Of a DNA stretch of 6,365 nucleotides, positions 1-6,365 are shown piece after piece (within the stretch, counting starts at the first letter, position 1; every line of letters begins with the position of its first letter). The stretch is taken from contig JAMOMO010000418.1 of NCBI GenBank assembly GCA_027067035.1, positions 1 to 6,365 of the forward strand, written 5' to 3'. Below the pieces are notes generated by a model. That model did no database searches and was not told the origin of the DNA. It worked only from the letters and a program-made list of their open reading frames with translations. The position numbers and the translations under genes were made by a program. The stretch comes from Desulfobulbaceae bacterium. GTDB taxonomy: Bacteria; Desulfobacterota; Desulfobulbia; Desulfobulbales; Desulfocapsaceae.

Positions 1-1
1 A

Positions 2-871
2 CGGGAAAATATTTTTGAAGATATCTATATCCAGCCCGCCTCAGGAGATGCCGGAGGCGCGCTTGGCGCTGCGCTGCTGACCTGGCATCAGATTGAGAAC
101 ATGCCGCGCAGTACAACAGAGCATGACACCATGGAGGGCGCCTATCTCGGACCGTCCTTCCCTGATGAGGAGATTGAGGCCTACCTGGCCTGCAATAAGT
201 ATGTTGCCCGAAAGTTTGAGGGCGCTGACTGGAGCCGGGAAATTGCCAGACGAATAGCGGATGAGAAGGTCATAGGGCTCTTTCAGGGACGAATGGAGTT
301 CGGCCCGAGGGCCCTTGGCTGCAGGTCCATTATCGGTGATGCCAGGTCGACTGACATGCAGTCCACCATGAATCTTAAAATAAAGTACCGGGAGTCTTTC
401 AGACCCTTTGCCCCGTCCTGTCTTGAGGAAAAAGCCGCGGATTATTTTGACCTGGACCGTCCATCTCCCTACATGCTGATTGTGGCCGATGTCAAAAAAG
501 AGCGCTGCCTGGTTGCCGAAGAAGATAAAAGCATTCCCTTTGATGAGCAGATCAATCAACTGCGATCAGATATTCCTGCGGTGACCCACGTGGATTATTC
601 TGCTCGTATTCAGACAGTTACCGCCAGAACAAACAAGGGCTATTACGATATCATACAGGCGTTTTACGATCTCACCGGCTATGCCGTCATCATAAACACT
701 TCGTTTAATGTTCGGGGTGAGCCCATTGTCTGCACTCCTGAAGATGCATATCGCTGTTTTATGCGCACAGAGATGGACTGTCTTGTGCTGGGTTCGTATC
801 TGCTTGAGAAATCAGAACAGCCTGCATTTGATGATGATGAAAACTGGCGTGACAGCTACACACTCGACTAA
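2..871 (+). CDS. Carbamoyltransferase, NodU/CmcH family (C-terminal part, 5' end outside window)
   Basis: Transfers a carbamoyl group from carbamoyl phosphate, through an adenylated intermediate, to a hydroxyl of a sugar or other small molecule in the cytoplasm. The frame is open from base 2, so 289 residues are visible; family members are usually 550-600 residues, so about half is missing. The ATG at 101 is internal. Bases 29-76 encode IQPASGDAGGALGAAL, the conserved end of the Kae1-like N-terminal domain. The C-terminal domain follows, with QGRMEFGPRALG from base 284, a SFRPFAPS block, and NTSFNVRGEP from base 695. No frameshift is seen and the acidic tail ending YTLD looks like a natural C-terminus. 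It sits upstream of a DUF5989-like gene, a common partnership, and shares its strand with glycan genes, so the acceptor is probably a sugar (inference). The family is certain; the substrate is unknown. Confidence 0.95.
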   Translation, partial: RENIFEDIYIQPASGDAGGALGAALLTWHQIENMPRSTTEHDTMEGAYLGPSFPDEEIEAYLACNKYVARKFEGADWSREIARRIADEKVIGLFQGRMEFGPRALGCRSIIGDARSTDMQSTMNLKIKYRESFRPFAPSCLEEKAADYFDLDRPSPYMLIVADVKKERCLVAEEDKSIPFDEQINQLRSDIPAVTHVDYSARIQTVTARTNKGYYDIIQAFYDLTGYAVIINTSFNVRGEPIVCTPEDAYRCFMRTEMDCLVLGSYLLEKSEQPAFDDDENWRDSYTLD

Positions 872-940
872 TATGCAAAACTCTTCCGGGCACACGTGAT
901 GCTCTGAATAGTTTTTTCCTGAATTCATTCCGAAAGAAAA

Positions 941-944
941 GAGG
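941..944 (+). promoter_or_regulatory. Ribosome binding site of the small DUF5989-like gene
   Basis: GAGG lies in a purine-rich run (AAAGAAAAGAGGAA) and ends 9 bases before the ATG at 954. It supports translation of the short reading frame, which otherwise could be dismissed because of its size. Confidence 0.7.
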
Positions 945-953
945 AATACAGTT

Positions 954-1118
954 ATGCATTTTCTGAAACATGTGGTTTCCCTGATAAAAGAAGTATTTCA
1001 ATTCGCATGGAAAAAGAAGGTCTGGTGGATTATTCCAGTGCTTGTTATTTCATTTGGAATCGGGGTGTTGATTGTTGCCGGTGAAACGTCAGCGCCATTT
1101 ATTTATACCCTCTTCTAG
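954..1118 (+). CDS. Small single-pass membrane protein, DUF5989-like
   Basis: A 54-residue protein read by hand from the ATG at 954 to the TAG at 1116. An amphipathic N-terminal stretch of about 18 residues is followed by the basic-aromatic patch WKKKVWW (19-25), one hydrophobic helix (about 26-42, with P28), and the tail SAPFIYTLF (46-54). The WKKK-WW patch, the single helix and the APFIYTLF ending match what I recall of DUF5989, a family of about 50 residues often encoded beside NodU/CmcH-type carbamoyltransferases. It lies 82 bases after such a gene and 15 bases before a glycosyltransferase. The positive patch before the helix predicts the N-terminus is cytoplasmic. Its function is not known; it could hold the soluble carbamoyltransferase or glycosyltransferase at the membrane (inference). 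The length and well-placed ribosome binding site support a real gene. Confidence 0.88.
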   Translation: MHFLKHVVSLIKEVFQFAWKKKVWWIIPVLVISFGIGVLIVAGETSAPFIYTLF

Positions 1119-1133
1119 GATCTTTTCGGCTGA

Positions 1134-2306
1134 ATGAAAAAGATCCTTATTATATCGCCGCAACCTTTTTTTCAGTGGCGCGGTTCCCCCATCCGGGTGG
1201 GATTCAACCTCCTTGCACTGACCGGCCTTGGATACGATGTGGACCTGCTGACTCTTCCGGTGGGAGAAAAACGGGAGATAGAGGGGGCACGGATTATCAG
1301 GGTGGCCAATCCCCTTGGCATTAAAAATGTGCCCATCGGTCCTTCCGTTCCAAAACTGTTTTTTGATCTGCTGATACTGTTTAAGGGAATGTTCCTCTGT
1401 TTCAGGAACAGCTACGAGGTTATCCACGGCATTGAAGAGGCTGGAATGATAGCAGTACTGCTGGGCAGGATATTTGGTACAAAGGTTATCTTTGAGAAGC
1501 ATTCTGATCCTTCTTCCTACAAAAAAGGTCTTCTGCGCAACGTGATCATGGGAGGGTATGCCATGGTGGAACGCCTGGCAGTTCGATTTGCAGATGCTGT
1601 GATCGGTACAGGACCGGGCCTGGTCAGCCAGATCAACTCCATGGCGACAGGAACCCGTGCCTTTCATATCTTTGATATCCCGTCGTCACTCTCTGAGCCG
1701 GAACCCGGTAATGTTGAACAGTTGAGACGACAGCTGCAGAGCCGCGATGATGAGGTGCTGGTGACCTTTGTCGGCTCTTTTGCCGTGTATCAGGGGGTGG
1801 AGCTGATGTTTTCCTCCATTCCCCATGTGGTTCGCAGATGCAGGGAACTGCGGTTTATTGTGATTGGCGGCACTGATGTTGAAATTCAGAAAAAAAAGGA
1901 ACTGCTGGCAGAAGAGGGCCTCGAGGAGAGGGTCACTTTTCTGGGGAAAGTTGCTCCGGATCTGCTGCCTGACTATCTTGCCGCATCTGATATTCTTCTG
2001 TCACCCAGGGTGTCGGGAGTGAATACTCCCCTGAAGATTCTGGATTACATGAAGGTCGGTCGCGCAATTGTTGCCACCGATGTTGAATCAAACAGACTGC
2101 TGCTTGATGAGACAACGGCAGTTCTTGCCGCACCTGAGCCCGTGGCTTTTGCAGATGCAATCGCCGATCTTGCCATGGATGCTGAAAAACGGGAAGCTCT
2201 TGGGAGGGCCGGAAGGCATCTGTATGAAACACGCTATAATTTCAAGGAGTACAGCCGGCGTCTTGATAACTGCTACAGCTATGTGCTGGATGGAGCCGGC
2301 GGCTGA
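1134..2306 (+). CDS. Glycosyltransferase, GT4-like (GT-B fold)
   Basis: A 390-residue enzyme predicted to transfer a sugar from a nucleotide-sugar donor to a glycan or lipid-linked acceptor on the cytoplasmic face of the inner membrane. The N-terminal Rossmann half (about 1-185) starts MKKILIISPQPFF and carries FEKHSDPSS at 120-128. The C-terminal donor-binding half (about 208-375) starts VTFVGSFAVYQGVE at 210, followed by RVTFLGKV and SPRVSGVNTPLKILDYM from 290, then GRAIVATD. Total length is typical of GT4. The usual E-x7-E motif is not intact: the first glutamate position holds V296 and the second D304. The start gives a natural N-terminal strand; an AGGA at 1117-1120 is rather far away (13 bases), so translation may be coupled to the small gene ending 15 bases upstream. 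Donor and acceptor cannot be told. Confidence 0.92.
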   Translation: MKKILIISPQPFFQWRGSPIRVGFNLLALTGLGYDVDLLTLPVGEKREIEGARIIRVANPLGIKNVPIGPSVPKLFFDLLILFKGMFLCFRNSYEVIHGIEEAGMIAVLLGRIFGTKVIFEKHSDPSSYKKGLLRNVIMGGYAMVERLAVRFADAVIGTGPGLVSQINSMATGTRAFHIFDIPSSLSEPEPGNVEQLRRQLQSRDDEVLVTFVGSFAVYQGVELMFSSIPHVVRRCRELRFIVIGGTDVEIQKKKELLAEEGLEERVTFLGKVAPDLLPDYLAASDILLSPRVSGVNTPLKILDYMKVGRAIVATDVESNRLLLDETTAVLAAPEPVAFADAIADLAMDAEKREALGRAGRHLYETRYNFKEYSRRLDNCYSYVLDGAGG

Positions 2307-2441
2307 CAGGAAAACTGCAGGGAGAAAAATCTCGTAAAAGTCATATGCCGATGGTAGATTGTCTCATTTCCCAAAGCAGGGAGTCAGGAGATGGTCAGAA
2401 ATAATCCACGTGGAACAGTTTTTGTTGAAGGATAGAATATA
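2307..2441 (+). other. Intergenic gap of 135 bases, no gene seen
   Basis: The longest non-coding stretch in the window. It holds only very short frames (19 codons or fewer), no hairpin followed by a T-run, and no convincing promoter. An 8-base direct repeat GCAGGGAG occurs at 2317-2324 and 2376-2383, which is not beyond chance. Its last part is the ribosome binding site of the next gene. Confidence 0.6.
2427..2432 (+). promoter_or_regulatory. Ribosome binding site of the SDR gene
   Basis: GAAGGA ends 9 bases before the ATG at 2442. It fixes the start used for the SDR, which places the nucleotide-binding strand at the expected distance from the N-terminus. Confidence 0.75.
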
Positions 2442-3464
2442 ATGAGCGAAAATCTTTGTCAGATACCAGCGGGTACTCCGGTACTTATCACAGGTGCCAC
2501 CGGCTTTACCGGTATTGAACTCACCAGAAAACTGGTGGCTGCAGGTCTGGCTGTGAGTTGCCTTGCACGGAAATCATCGGATTTAAGTCCTCTTAACGGC
2601 CTTGATATTCAATGGTTCCGCGGGGATGTCTTTGATGAAACGGTGATTGCAGAGGCAGTGAAGGGACAGGAGTATGTCTTTCATCTTGCCGCTGCGTTCC
2701 GGGATGCCAAAAGCAGCGAAAAGGATTACTGGAACGTCCATGTGAAAAGCACCCAGCTTATCGTGAATGAGGTCCTGAAAAATCCTGAATTCAAGCGTTA
2801 CATACATATATCCACAATCGGTGTTCACGGACACATTGAAAATCCTCCGGCAACTGAAGAGTATCCCTTCAGTCCCGGAGATGGCTATCAGCGGACAAAG
2901 CTTGAGGCGGAACAGTGGCTCAATTCGTTTGCTGCAAAGAATGACCTGCCCTATACCATTATTCGTCCGGCAGCGATATACGGACCCGGCGACCGGCGGC
3001 TGGTCAAGCTCTTTAAGATGGCGTTGAAGCCCTATTTTCTGTTGCTTGGAAAGGGAAAGTGCATGTACCATCTGGTCCATGTGGATGATCTTACAAACAC
3101 CTTTATTGTTGCAGCAACACACCCTGCGGCTCAGGGGGAAACCTTTATCAGTGGCAGTAATGAGCCAATAGCAATTGCTGAAATAGGAAGAATTGTCGCT
3201 GAGCATTTCGGGAAACCGTTTAAAATACTGCGGCTGCCCATCGGGCCTTTTTTTCTGGCAGGCGATATCTGCGAGGCAATTTGCAAACCGCTGGGAATTG
3301 AACCGCCCATCTATCGTCGCCGGGTGGCATTCTATTCAAAAGATCGAAACTTTGATGTCAGTAAGATGCGCGATGTCCTTGGCTACAGCCCCAGACATGC
3401 TAACAGGGAAGGTATTATAGAGACAGCAAGCAGTTATGCAGAAAAAGGCTGGCTGAAACCGTAG
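2442..3464 (+). CDS. NAD(P)-dependent extended SDR, epimerase/dehydratase (3-beta-HSD-like)
   Basis: A 340-residue extended short-chain dehydrogenase/reductase, probably soluble, that would oxidise, reduce or epimerise a nucleotide-sugar or related intermediate. The cofactor loop is G18-A-T-G21-F-T-G24 after the strand VLIT. GDVFD (around 61-65) and HLAAAF fit the second part of the Rossmann fold. The catalytic set is S124 (in HISTIGVHG) and Y149-x3-K153 (YQRTK), followed by the typical RPAAIYGPGDRR. Near the C-terminus RRRVAFYSKDRNFDVSK and LGYSP resemble the 3-beta-HSD/dihydroflavonol-reductase-like branch more than classical GalE. Length is normal and all key residues are present, so it should be active. 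In this setting a nucleotide-sugar substrate is likely, but that is inferred from neighbours; a lipid or sterol-like substrate is not excluded. Confidence 0.93.
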   Translation: MSENLCQIPAGTPVLITGATGFTGIELTRKLVAAGLAVSCLARKSSDLSPLNGLDIQWFRGDVFDETVIAEAVKGQEYVFHLAAAFRDAKSSEKDYWNVHVKSTQLIVNEVLKNPEFKRYIHISTIGVHGHIENPPATEEYPFSPGDGYQRTKLEAEQWLNSFAAKNDLPYTIIRPAAIYGPGDRRLVKLFKMALKPYFLLLGKGKCMYHLVHVDDLTNTFIVAATHPAAQGETFISGSNEPIAIAEIGRIVAEHFGKPFKILRLPIGPFFLAGDICEAICKPLGIEPPIYRRRVAFYSKDRNFDVSKMRDVLGYSPRHANREGIIETASSYAEKGWLKP

Positions 3465-3516
3465 GAAAGTAATCCATAATCTGAGGCAGAAACAGCTGAA
3501 CTCAGTCACCTTGTAC

Positions 3517-3520
3517 AGGG
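3517..3520 (+). promoter_or_regulatory. Ribosome binding site of the pyruvyl transferase gene
   Basis: AGGG followed by AAAAAT ends 6 bases before the ATG at 3527, an ordinary spacing that supports this start. Confidence 0.65.
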
Positions 3521-3526
3521 AAAAAT

Positions 3527-4702
3527 ATGAAGACCATTACAGTTCTGGGAAATAACTCCGGACGCAATGCAGGGGATAATGCAATTCTTGGTAACCTCCT
3601 TGATGATTTTGCCTTGAAACGCTCTGATATAACGTTCAAAATACCCACGCTGAGCACACGTTTCATCAAAAAAAGTTTTGGACATCATCCGGTCGTACCC
3701 ATTGGAATGATGCCGTGGAACTTCTGCCTGAAAAATCTCGGCTGGCCCATGTACAGTGCCATGACCAATACCGATATGGTACTCATCACCGATAATATTT
3801 TGTTTGACCGTAAATTCAACAATCCTTTTGTCAATAATCTTAAATCCATTGCGCTCTTTGCACCATTCTGCAAAAAGAAGAATATTCCCATTATATTTTA
3901 CAATTCTTCCGTTGGCCCCATTGATCATGAGGTGGGTAAAAATGCGCTTCAAAAGGTGCTCGACAGCTCCCCCCTTGTGATAACACGGGATGCCCAGACC
4001 AAAAGCTTAATTGAGAATCTCAAGCTTGAACATCCTGAAATTGTTGTTCACGCAGATTGTGCCCTCAATACACAACTGCCCTCCGACCGGCGAATTGATG
4101 AAATTATTGCTCAAGAGCAGCTCTTTGGCAATCCCAGGGGAACCATCGGCCTGAATGTGAATGCCTATATTGATAACTGGAGTGAAACCGGAACCCTGAA
4201 CAGGGAGAAGTTTTGTAAAGTTCTCGGTGGCACCGCCGATGCCCTCATAGAAAAGCTGGATGTGGATATCCTTTACACCGTCAGCCAGATTATGGATATG
4301 AAGGTCACCCGCGAATGTGTTGCACAGAGTCGGCATCAGTCCCGAATTAAAGTTGTCGGGAACTGCGATTATACATTCCAGGAACTCACCGGGTTACTGA
4401 GTAAGGTGGATGTTCATGCCGGTCTGCGAACCCACACACTGATATTCTGTGCCGCGGTTGGTACCCCTCCCATCTCCATAAACGCCTATCCGAAGAGTGC
4501 CGGTTTTCTCCGCACCGTCGGGATGGGAGACTGGACCATTGATTTTGAAGATCTTTCAGTGGAAAATCTCACATCGCTGCTTGCCAGGGCATGGAATGAG
4601 CGGGAAGGACTGACTGCTGCAATGGCTCCCATTGTTGAACGCGAAAAAGAGAAAGCGCGTGAAAGTGTCACGCTGGTGAGCAATATCCTGGATTCCATAT
4701 AA
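3527..4702 (+). CDS. Polysaccharide pyruvyl transferase family protein (CsaB/WcaK-like)
   Basis: A 391-residue enzyme predicted to move pyruvate from phosphoenolpyruvate onto a sugar as a ketal, giving the glycan a negative charge. Family marks are the N-terminal loop GNNSGRNAGDNAIL (8-21) after a short strand, a central block FYNSSVGPI, and the C-terminal half with DVHAGLRTHTLIF, in which R301 and H303 form the conserved R-x-H, followed by GTPPISINAYPKSAGFL with Y321 and K323. These are the most conserved parts of the PF04230 family. There is no signal peptide or membrane helix, so it acts in the cytoplasm. The stop TAA (4700-4702) touches the GTG start of the next gene, which argues for shared translation and possibly shared function with that membrane protein. 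Some members act on other acceptors, so the exact sugar is unknown. Confidence 0.92.
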   Translation: MKTITVLGNNSGRNAGDNAILGNLLDDFALKRSDITFKIPTLSTRFIKKSFGHHPVVPIGMMPWNFCLKNLGWPMYSAMTNTDMVLITDNILFDRKFNNPFVNNLKSIALFAPFCKKKNIPIIFYNSSVGPIDHEVGKNALQKVLDSSPLVITRDAQTKSLIENLKLEHPEIVVHADCALNTQLPSDRRIDEIIAQEQLFGNPRGTIGLNVNAYIDNWSETGTLNREKFCKVLGGTADALIEKLDVDILYTVSQIMDMKVTRECVAQSRHQSRIKVVGNCDYTFQELTGLLSKVDVHAGLRTHTLIFCAAVGTPPISINAYPKSAGFLRTVGMGDWTIDFEDLSVENLTSLLARAWNEREGLTAAMAPIVEREKEKARESVTLVSNILDSI

Positions 4703-5779
4703 GTGTCACTGACAGTGAACAAGAAAAAAAAACTGTTTTTTAAAGCTATACTGAGCCTGTTCTTTTTCTCTGTACTGGTCTCCTTTATCCAGGGAAACGA
4801 ACTGGCGCTCATCTTTTCCCGGATAGACTGGACATATCTTTTGCTCTCATTTGCATTGTCTCCCGTCATGATCGGGGTGAGTTGTCTCAAGTGGAAGATG
4901 ATTCTGGATGCAGGAGGGAGCCGGATTCCGTTTACCACCCTTTTCCGCATTTATCTGATCGGGTATTTTTTTTCAAACATGCTGCCCTCAACGGTGGGGG
5001 GAGATGTGGTTCGGTCCTTTTATTCCGGTAAGTTGATTCAGGATCAGTCCTACTCTGCAATAGCCATTTTTATTGAACGTTTTTCCGGAATCTTTTTTCT
5101 CTTCTTTCTTGTGATCTTTACTCCACTGCTGCTGCCATCCCTCTACAGCAGTCCTTACGTTATCATTCCAGTGGCCGGTTCTGTTGTGTTGATTATACTG
5201 ACATTATGGATTGCGCGGGTGAAGGATCCCTATGTCCTCCCCAGGAAGATATTTGTATTGGTCCTTGGACTCTGTGACAGGATGCTGTCCCTTGTCAGAT
5301 ATAAAAAAAGGGAAGCTCTCCTTGAAGCCATGCGCGTGCGTTATGAAAAATTCATGCAGCGTCTGGAGACAATACATGGAAAGCTGGTCCTTGCCCTCGG
5401 GGCCATACGAAAAGATCGGAAGCTTCTCCTGCAGCTGGTGGTGCTCACGGCCCTTTTTTATCTGCTGACCTGGATCAATGTCTCTGTGGCTTTCTTGGCG
5501 CTGGGAGTTGAGCATCAGTTCCTCCATATCTGCGCCCTGATCCCCACCATACTCTTTGTTGCCCATTTTCCGGTGACTCTTCTGGGAAACCTCGGCTTTT
5601 TTGAATCCGTTTTTGTCTTTTACTTTCTCCTTGTTTCCATTCCCGCAACGGCATCCCTGGCAATGGGAATGGTATTGCGAATGAAAATGCTCCTTCTCGG
5701 AATCATAGGATTTTTTGTCTACATGAAGTATAAGCAGGAAACAGGAGATGATTTGAAAGAGATTCCTGAAAAATCTTAA
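4703..5779 (+). CDS. Multi-pass membrane protein, LPG-synthase-TM / flippase-like family
   Basis: A 358-residue inner-membrane protein of the UPF0104/AglD/YbhN-type family (PF03706), the integral-membrane part also found in lysylphosphatidylglycerol synthase (MprF), where it moves lipid across the bilayer. Hydrophobic segments lie near 11-29, 44-60, 80-95, 118-145, 151-171, 241-266, 273-294, 302-320 and 328-345. Family motifs are N92MLPSTVGGDVVR104, IERFSG (124-129) and GNLGFFE (295-301). The segment from about 172 to 240 is basic and probably cytoplasmic. The C-terminal aminoacyltransferase domain of MprF is absent, as in most stand-alone members. The start is GTG at 4703, directly after the previous stop; GTG at 4715 is an alternative and neither has a strong ribosome binding site. 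Stand-alone members commonly sit in glycan loci, so a lipid or glycolipid transport role is inferred here. Confidence 0.9.
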   Translation: MSLTVNKKKKLFFKAILSLFFFSVLVSFIQGNELALIFSRIDWTYLLLSFALSPVMIGVSCLKWKMILDAGGSRIPFTTLFRIYLIGYFFSNMLPSTVGGDVVRSFYSGKLIQDQSYSAIAIFIERFSGIFFLFFLVIFTPLLLPSLYSSPYVIIPVAGSVVLIILTLWIARVKDPYVLPRKIFVLVLGLCDRMLSLVRYKKREALLEAMRVRYEKFMQRLETIHGKLVLALGAIRKDRKLLLQLVVLTALFYLLTWINVSVAFLALGVEHQFLHICALIPTILFVAHFPVTLLGNLGFFESVFVFYFLLVSIPATASLAMGMVLRMKMLLLGIIGFFVYMKYKQETGDDLKEIPEKS

Positions 5780-5819
5780 CAAGGGTATTGCTGCATCTAT
5801 TCTGTCTGTCCCGGCTGTT

Positions 5820-6365
5820 ATGGAAAAAAGAAATGGAAAATTCTGGAATCATTTTTTTCCACTGTATATGAGTGTCTTTCTCAGCCTGCTCTGTGCTTCG
5901 GGAAACGCTTTCAGCCGGGAAGATCCTCCTTCTCCCTCTTCGGAGCTGTTGACTCTCAATCAGGCTGTTGAGATTGCACTGAAGAACAATCGTTCCCTGC
6001 AGCGTTCCAGTCTCAGCCTTTCCTCCAGCAGTTTAAATGTGAAGATGCAGCAGGAGAAGTTCGATATCCGCATCATTCCCGCCAGCTCCATCAACTACAG
6101 TGCCAATGGTGACGAGTACTGGTCGGCCGGGGTCAAATTTAGCAAAAAGACAAAAGTCGGTATATCCGGATCCATCACACCCCAGGTGGAGAATAACTAC
6201 GGGACGCAACGCATGTCCATCGGGGTCATGCTCAATGTCCCGCTGTTGCGGGGACTGGGGACCGACTATAATCTGGATGGCTATTATGGTTCGCTGTATG
6301 CACTTGAGACAGCGAAACAGGCTCTTTACAAACAGCAGGACAGTCTGGTCATCAATACCGTTTCC
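5820..6365 (+). CDS. TolC-family outer-membrane protein (N-terminal part, 3' end outside window)
   Basis: An open frame from the ATG at 5820 to the right edge, 182 residues, still open. Residues 1-32 look like a Sec signal peptide: basic start (K3, R4, K7), hydrophobic core to about C25, and likely cleavage after A30 or S32. C25 is preceded by SLL, not a good lipobox. The mature part has LTLNQAVEIALKNN (about 46-59), the usual first helix of TolC proteins, then a Ser-rich helix, a likely beta-strand region (SINYSANGDEYWSAGVKF) and NVPLLRGLGTDYN, a common TolC-family block before the second helical hairpin. TolC proteins form trimeric outer-membrane channels with a periplasmic tunnel, working with inner-membrane exporters. 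The start has no clear ribosome binding site, and the gene begins 40 bases after the membrane protein. Its partner pump, if any, lies to the right. Confidence 0.88.
   Translation, partial: MEKRNGKFWNHFFPLYMSVFLSLLCASGNAFSREDPPSPSSELLTLNQAVEIALKNNRSLQRSSLSLSSSSLNVKMQQEKFDIRIIPASSINYSANGDEYWSAGVKFSKKTKVGISGSITPQVENNYGTQRMSIGVMLNVPLLRGLGTDYNLDGYYGSLYALETAKQALYKQQDSLVINTVS

Noticed and set aside
101..103. The ATG at 101 as the start of a short, free-standing carbamoyltransferase C-terminal protein.
   Set aside because: The frame is open to the left edge and bases 29-76 already encode a conserved family block, so the real start is outside the window.
41..559. A 172-codon open frame on the minus strand.
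   Set aside because: It lies wholly opposite the strongly conserved carbamoyltransferase frame and has no recognisable domain; it is an antisense shadow. The same holds for the other minus-strand frames over 1089-1667, 2583-3206, 3506-3952, 4486-4950 and 5204-5782.
2411..2426. A sigma-54-like -24/-12 pattern (TGGAAC then TTTG at roughly the right spacing) before the SDR gene.
   Set aside because: The -12 element is GT rather than GC, and transcription would start about 5 bases before the ATG, leaving out the ribosome binding site at 2427-2432.
2438..2443. A perfect TATAAT box.
   Set aside because: It overlaps the ATG of the SDR gene, has no matching -35 at 17 bases, and would start transcription inside the coding region.
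3481..3505. A short inverted repeat CTGAG / CTCAG in the gap before the pyruvyl transferase.
   Set aside because: A 5-base stem with a 15-base loop and no following T-run is too weak to be a terminator or a regulatory hairpin.
1..6365. Defence systems, CRISPR arrays, toxin-antitoxin pairs, mobile elements or structural RNAs.
   Set aside because: No transposase, integrase, nuclease, reverse transcriptase, repeat-spacer pattern or RNA-like fold was seen; every substantial frame fits an envelope or glycan family.

Overview
The window is a compact run of seven genes, all on the + strand, that reads as part of a cell-surface glycan locus: enzymes that build, modify and probably move a polysaccharide or glycolipid. 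The organism is a Gram-negative bacterium, because the last gene encodes the N-terminus of a TolC-family outer-membrane protein with a signal peptide. Base composition is close to balanced by eye, and the mix of genes would fit a Desulfobacterota/deltaproteobacterial genome, but that taxonomic guess is weak. There is no rRNA, tRNA, CRISPR array, insertion sequence or phage gene.

Layout: (1) 2-871, the C-terminal part of a NodU/CmcH-family carbamoyltransferase, cut by the left edge; (2) 954-1118, a 54-residue single-pass membrane protein of the DUF5989 type; (3) 1134-2306, a family-4-type (GT-B) glycosyltransferase; (4) 2442-3464, an NAD(P)-dependent extended SDR of the epimerase/dehydratase/3-beta-HSD-like group; (5) 3527-4702, a polysaccharide pyruvyl transferase; (6) 4703-5779, a multi-pass membrane protein of the LPG-synthase-TM/flippase-like family, starting with GTG directly after the preceding stop; (7) 5820-6365, the start of a TolC-family protein, cut by the right edge. 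Gaps between genes are 0 to 135 bases, and no convincing terminator or promoter is visible, so the simplest reading is one transcription unit whose promoter lies left of the window.

Working together (inference): the glycosyltransferase would add a sugar to a growing glycan, the SDR would make or modify a nucleotide sugar or other intermediate, the carbamoyltransferase and pyruvyl transferase would decorate the glycan with a carbamoyl ester and a pyruvate ketal (the latter giving negative charge), and the flippase-like protein may help move or anchor a lipid-linked product. The TolC-like protein suggests an envelope-spanning export route continues to the right. The exact glycan cannot be told from this sequence. 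Every gene belongs to a known family. The least understood parts are the small DUF5989-like protein next to the carbamoyltransferase and the flippase-like protein coupled to the pyruvyl transferase.
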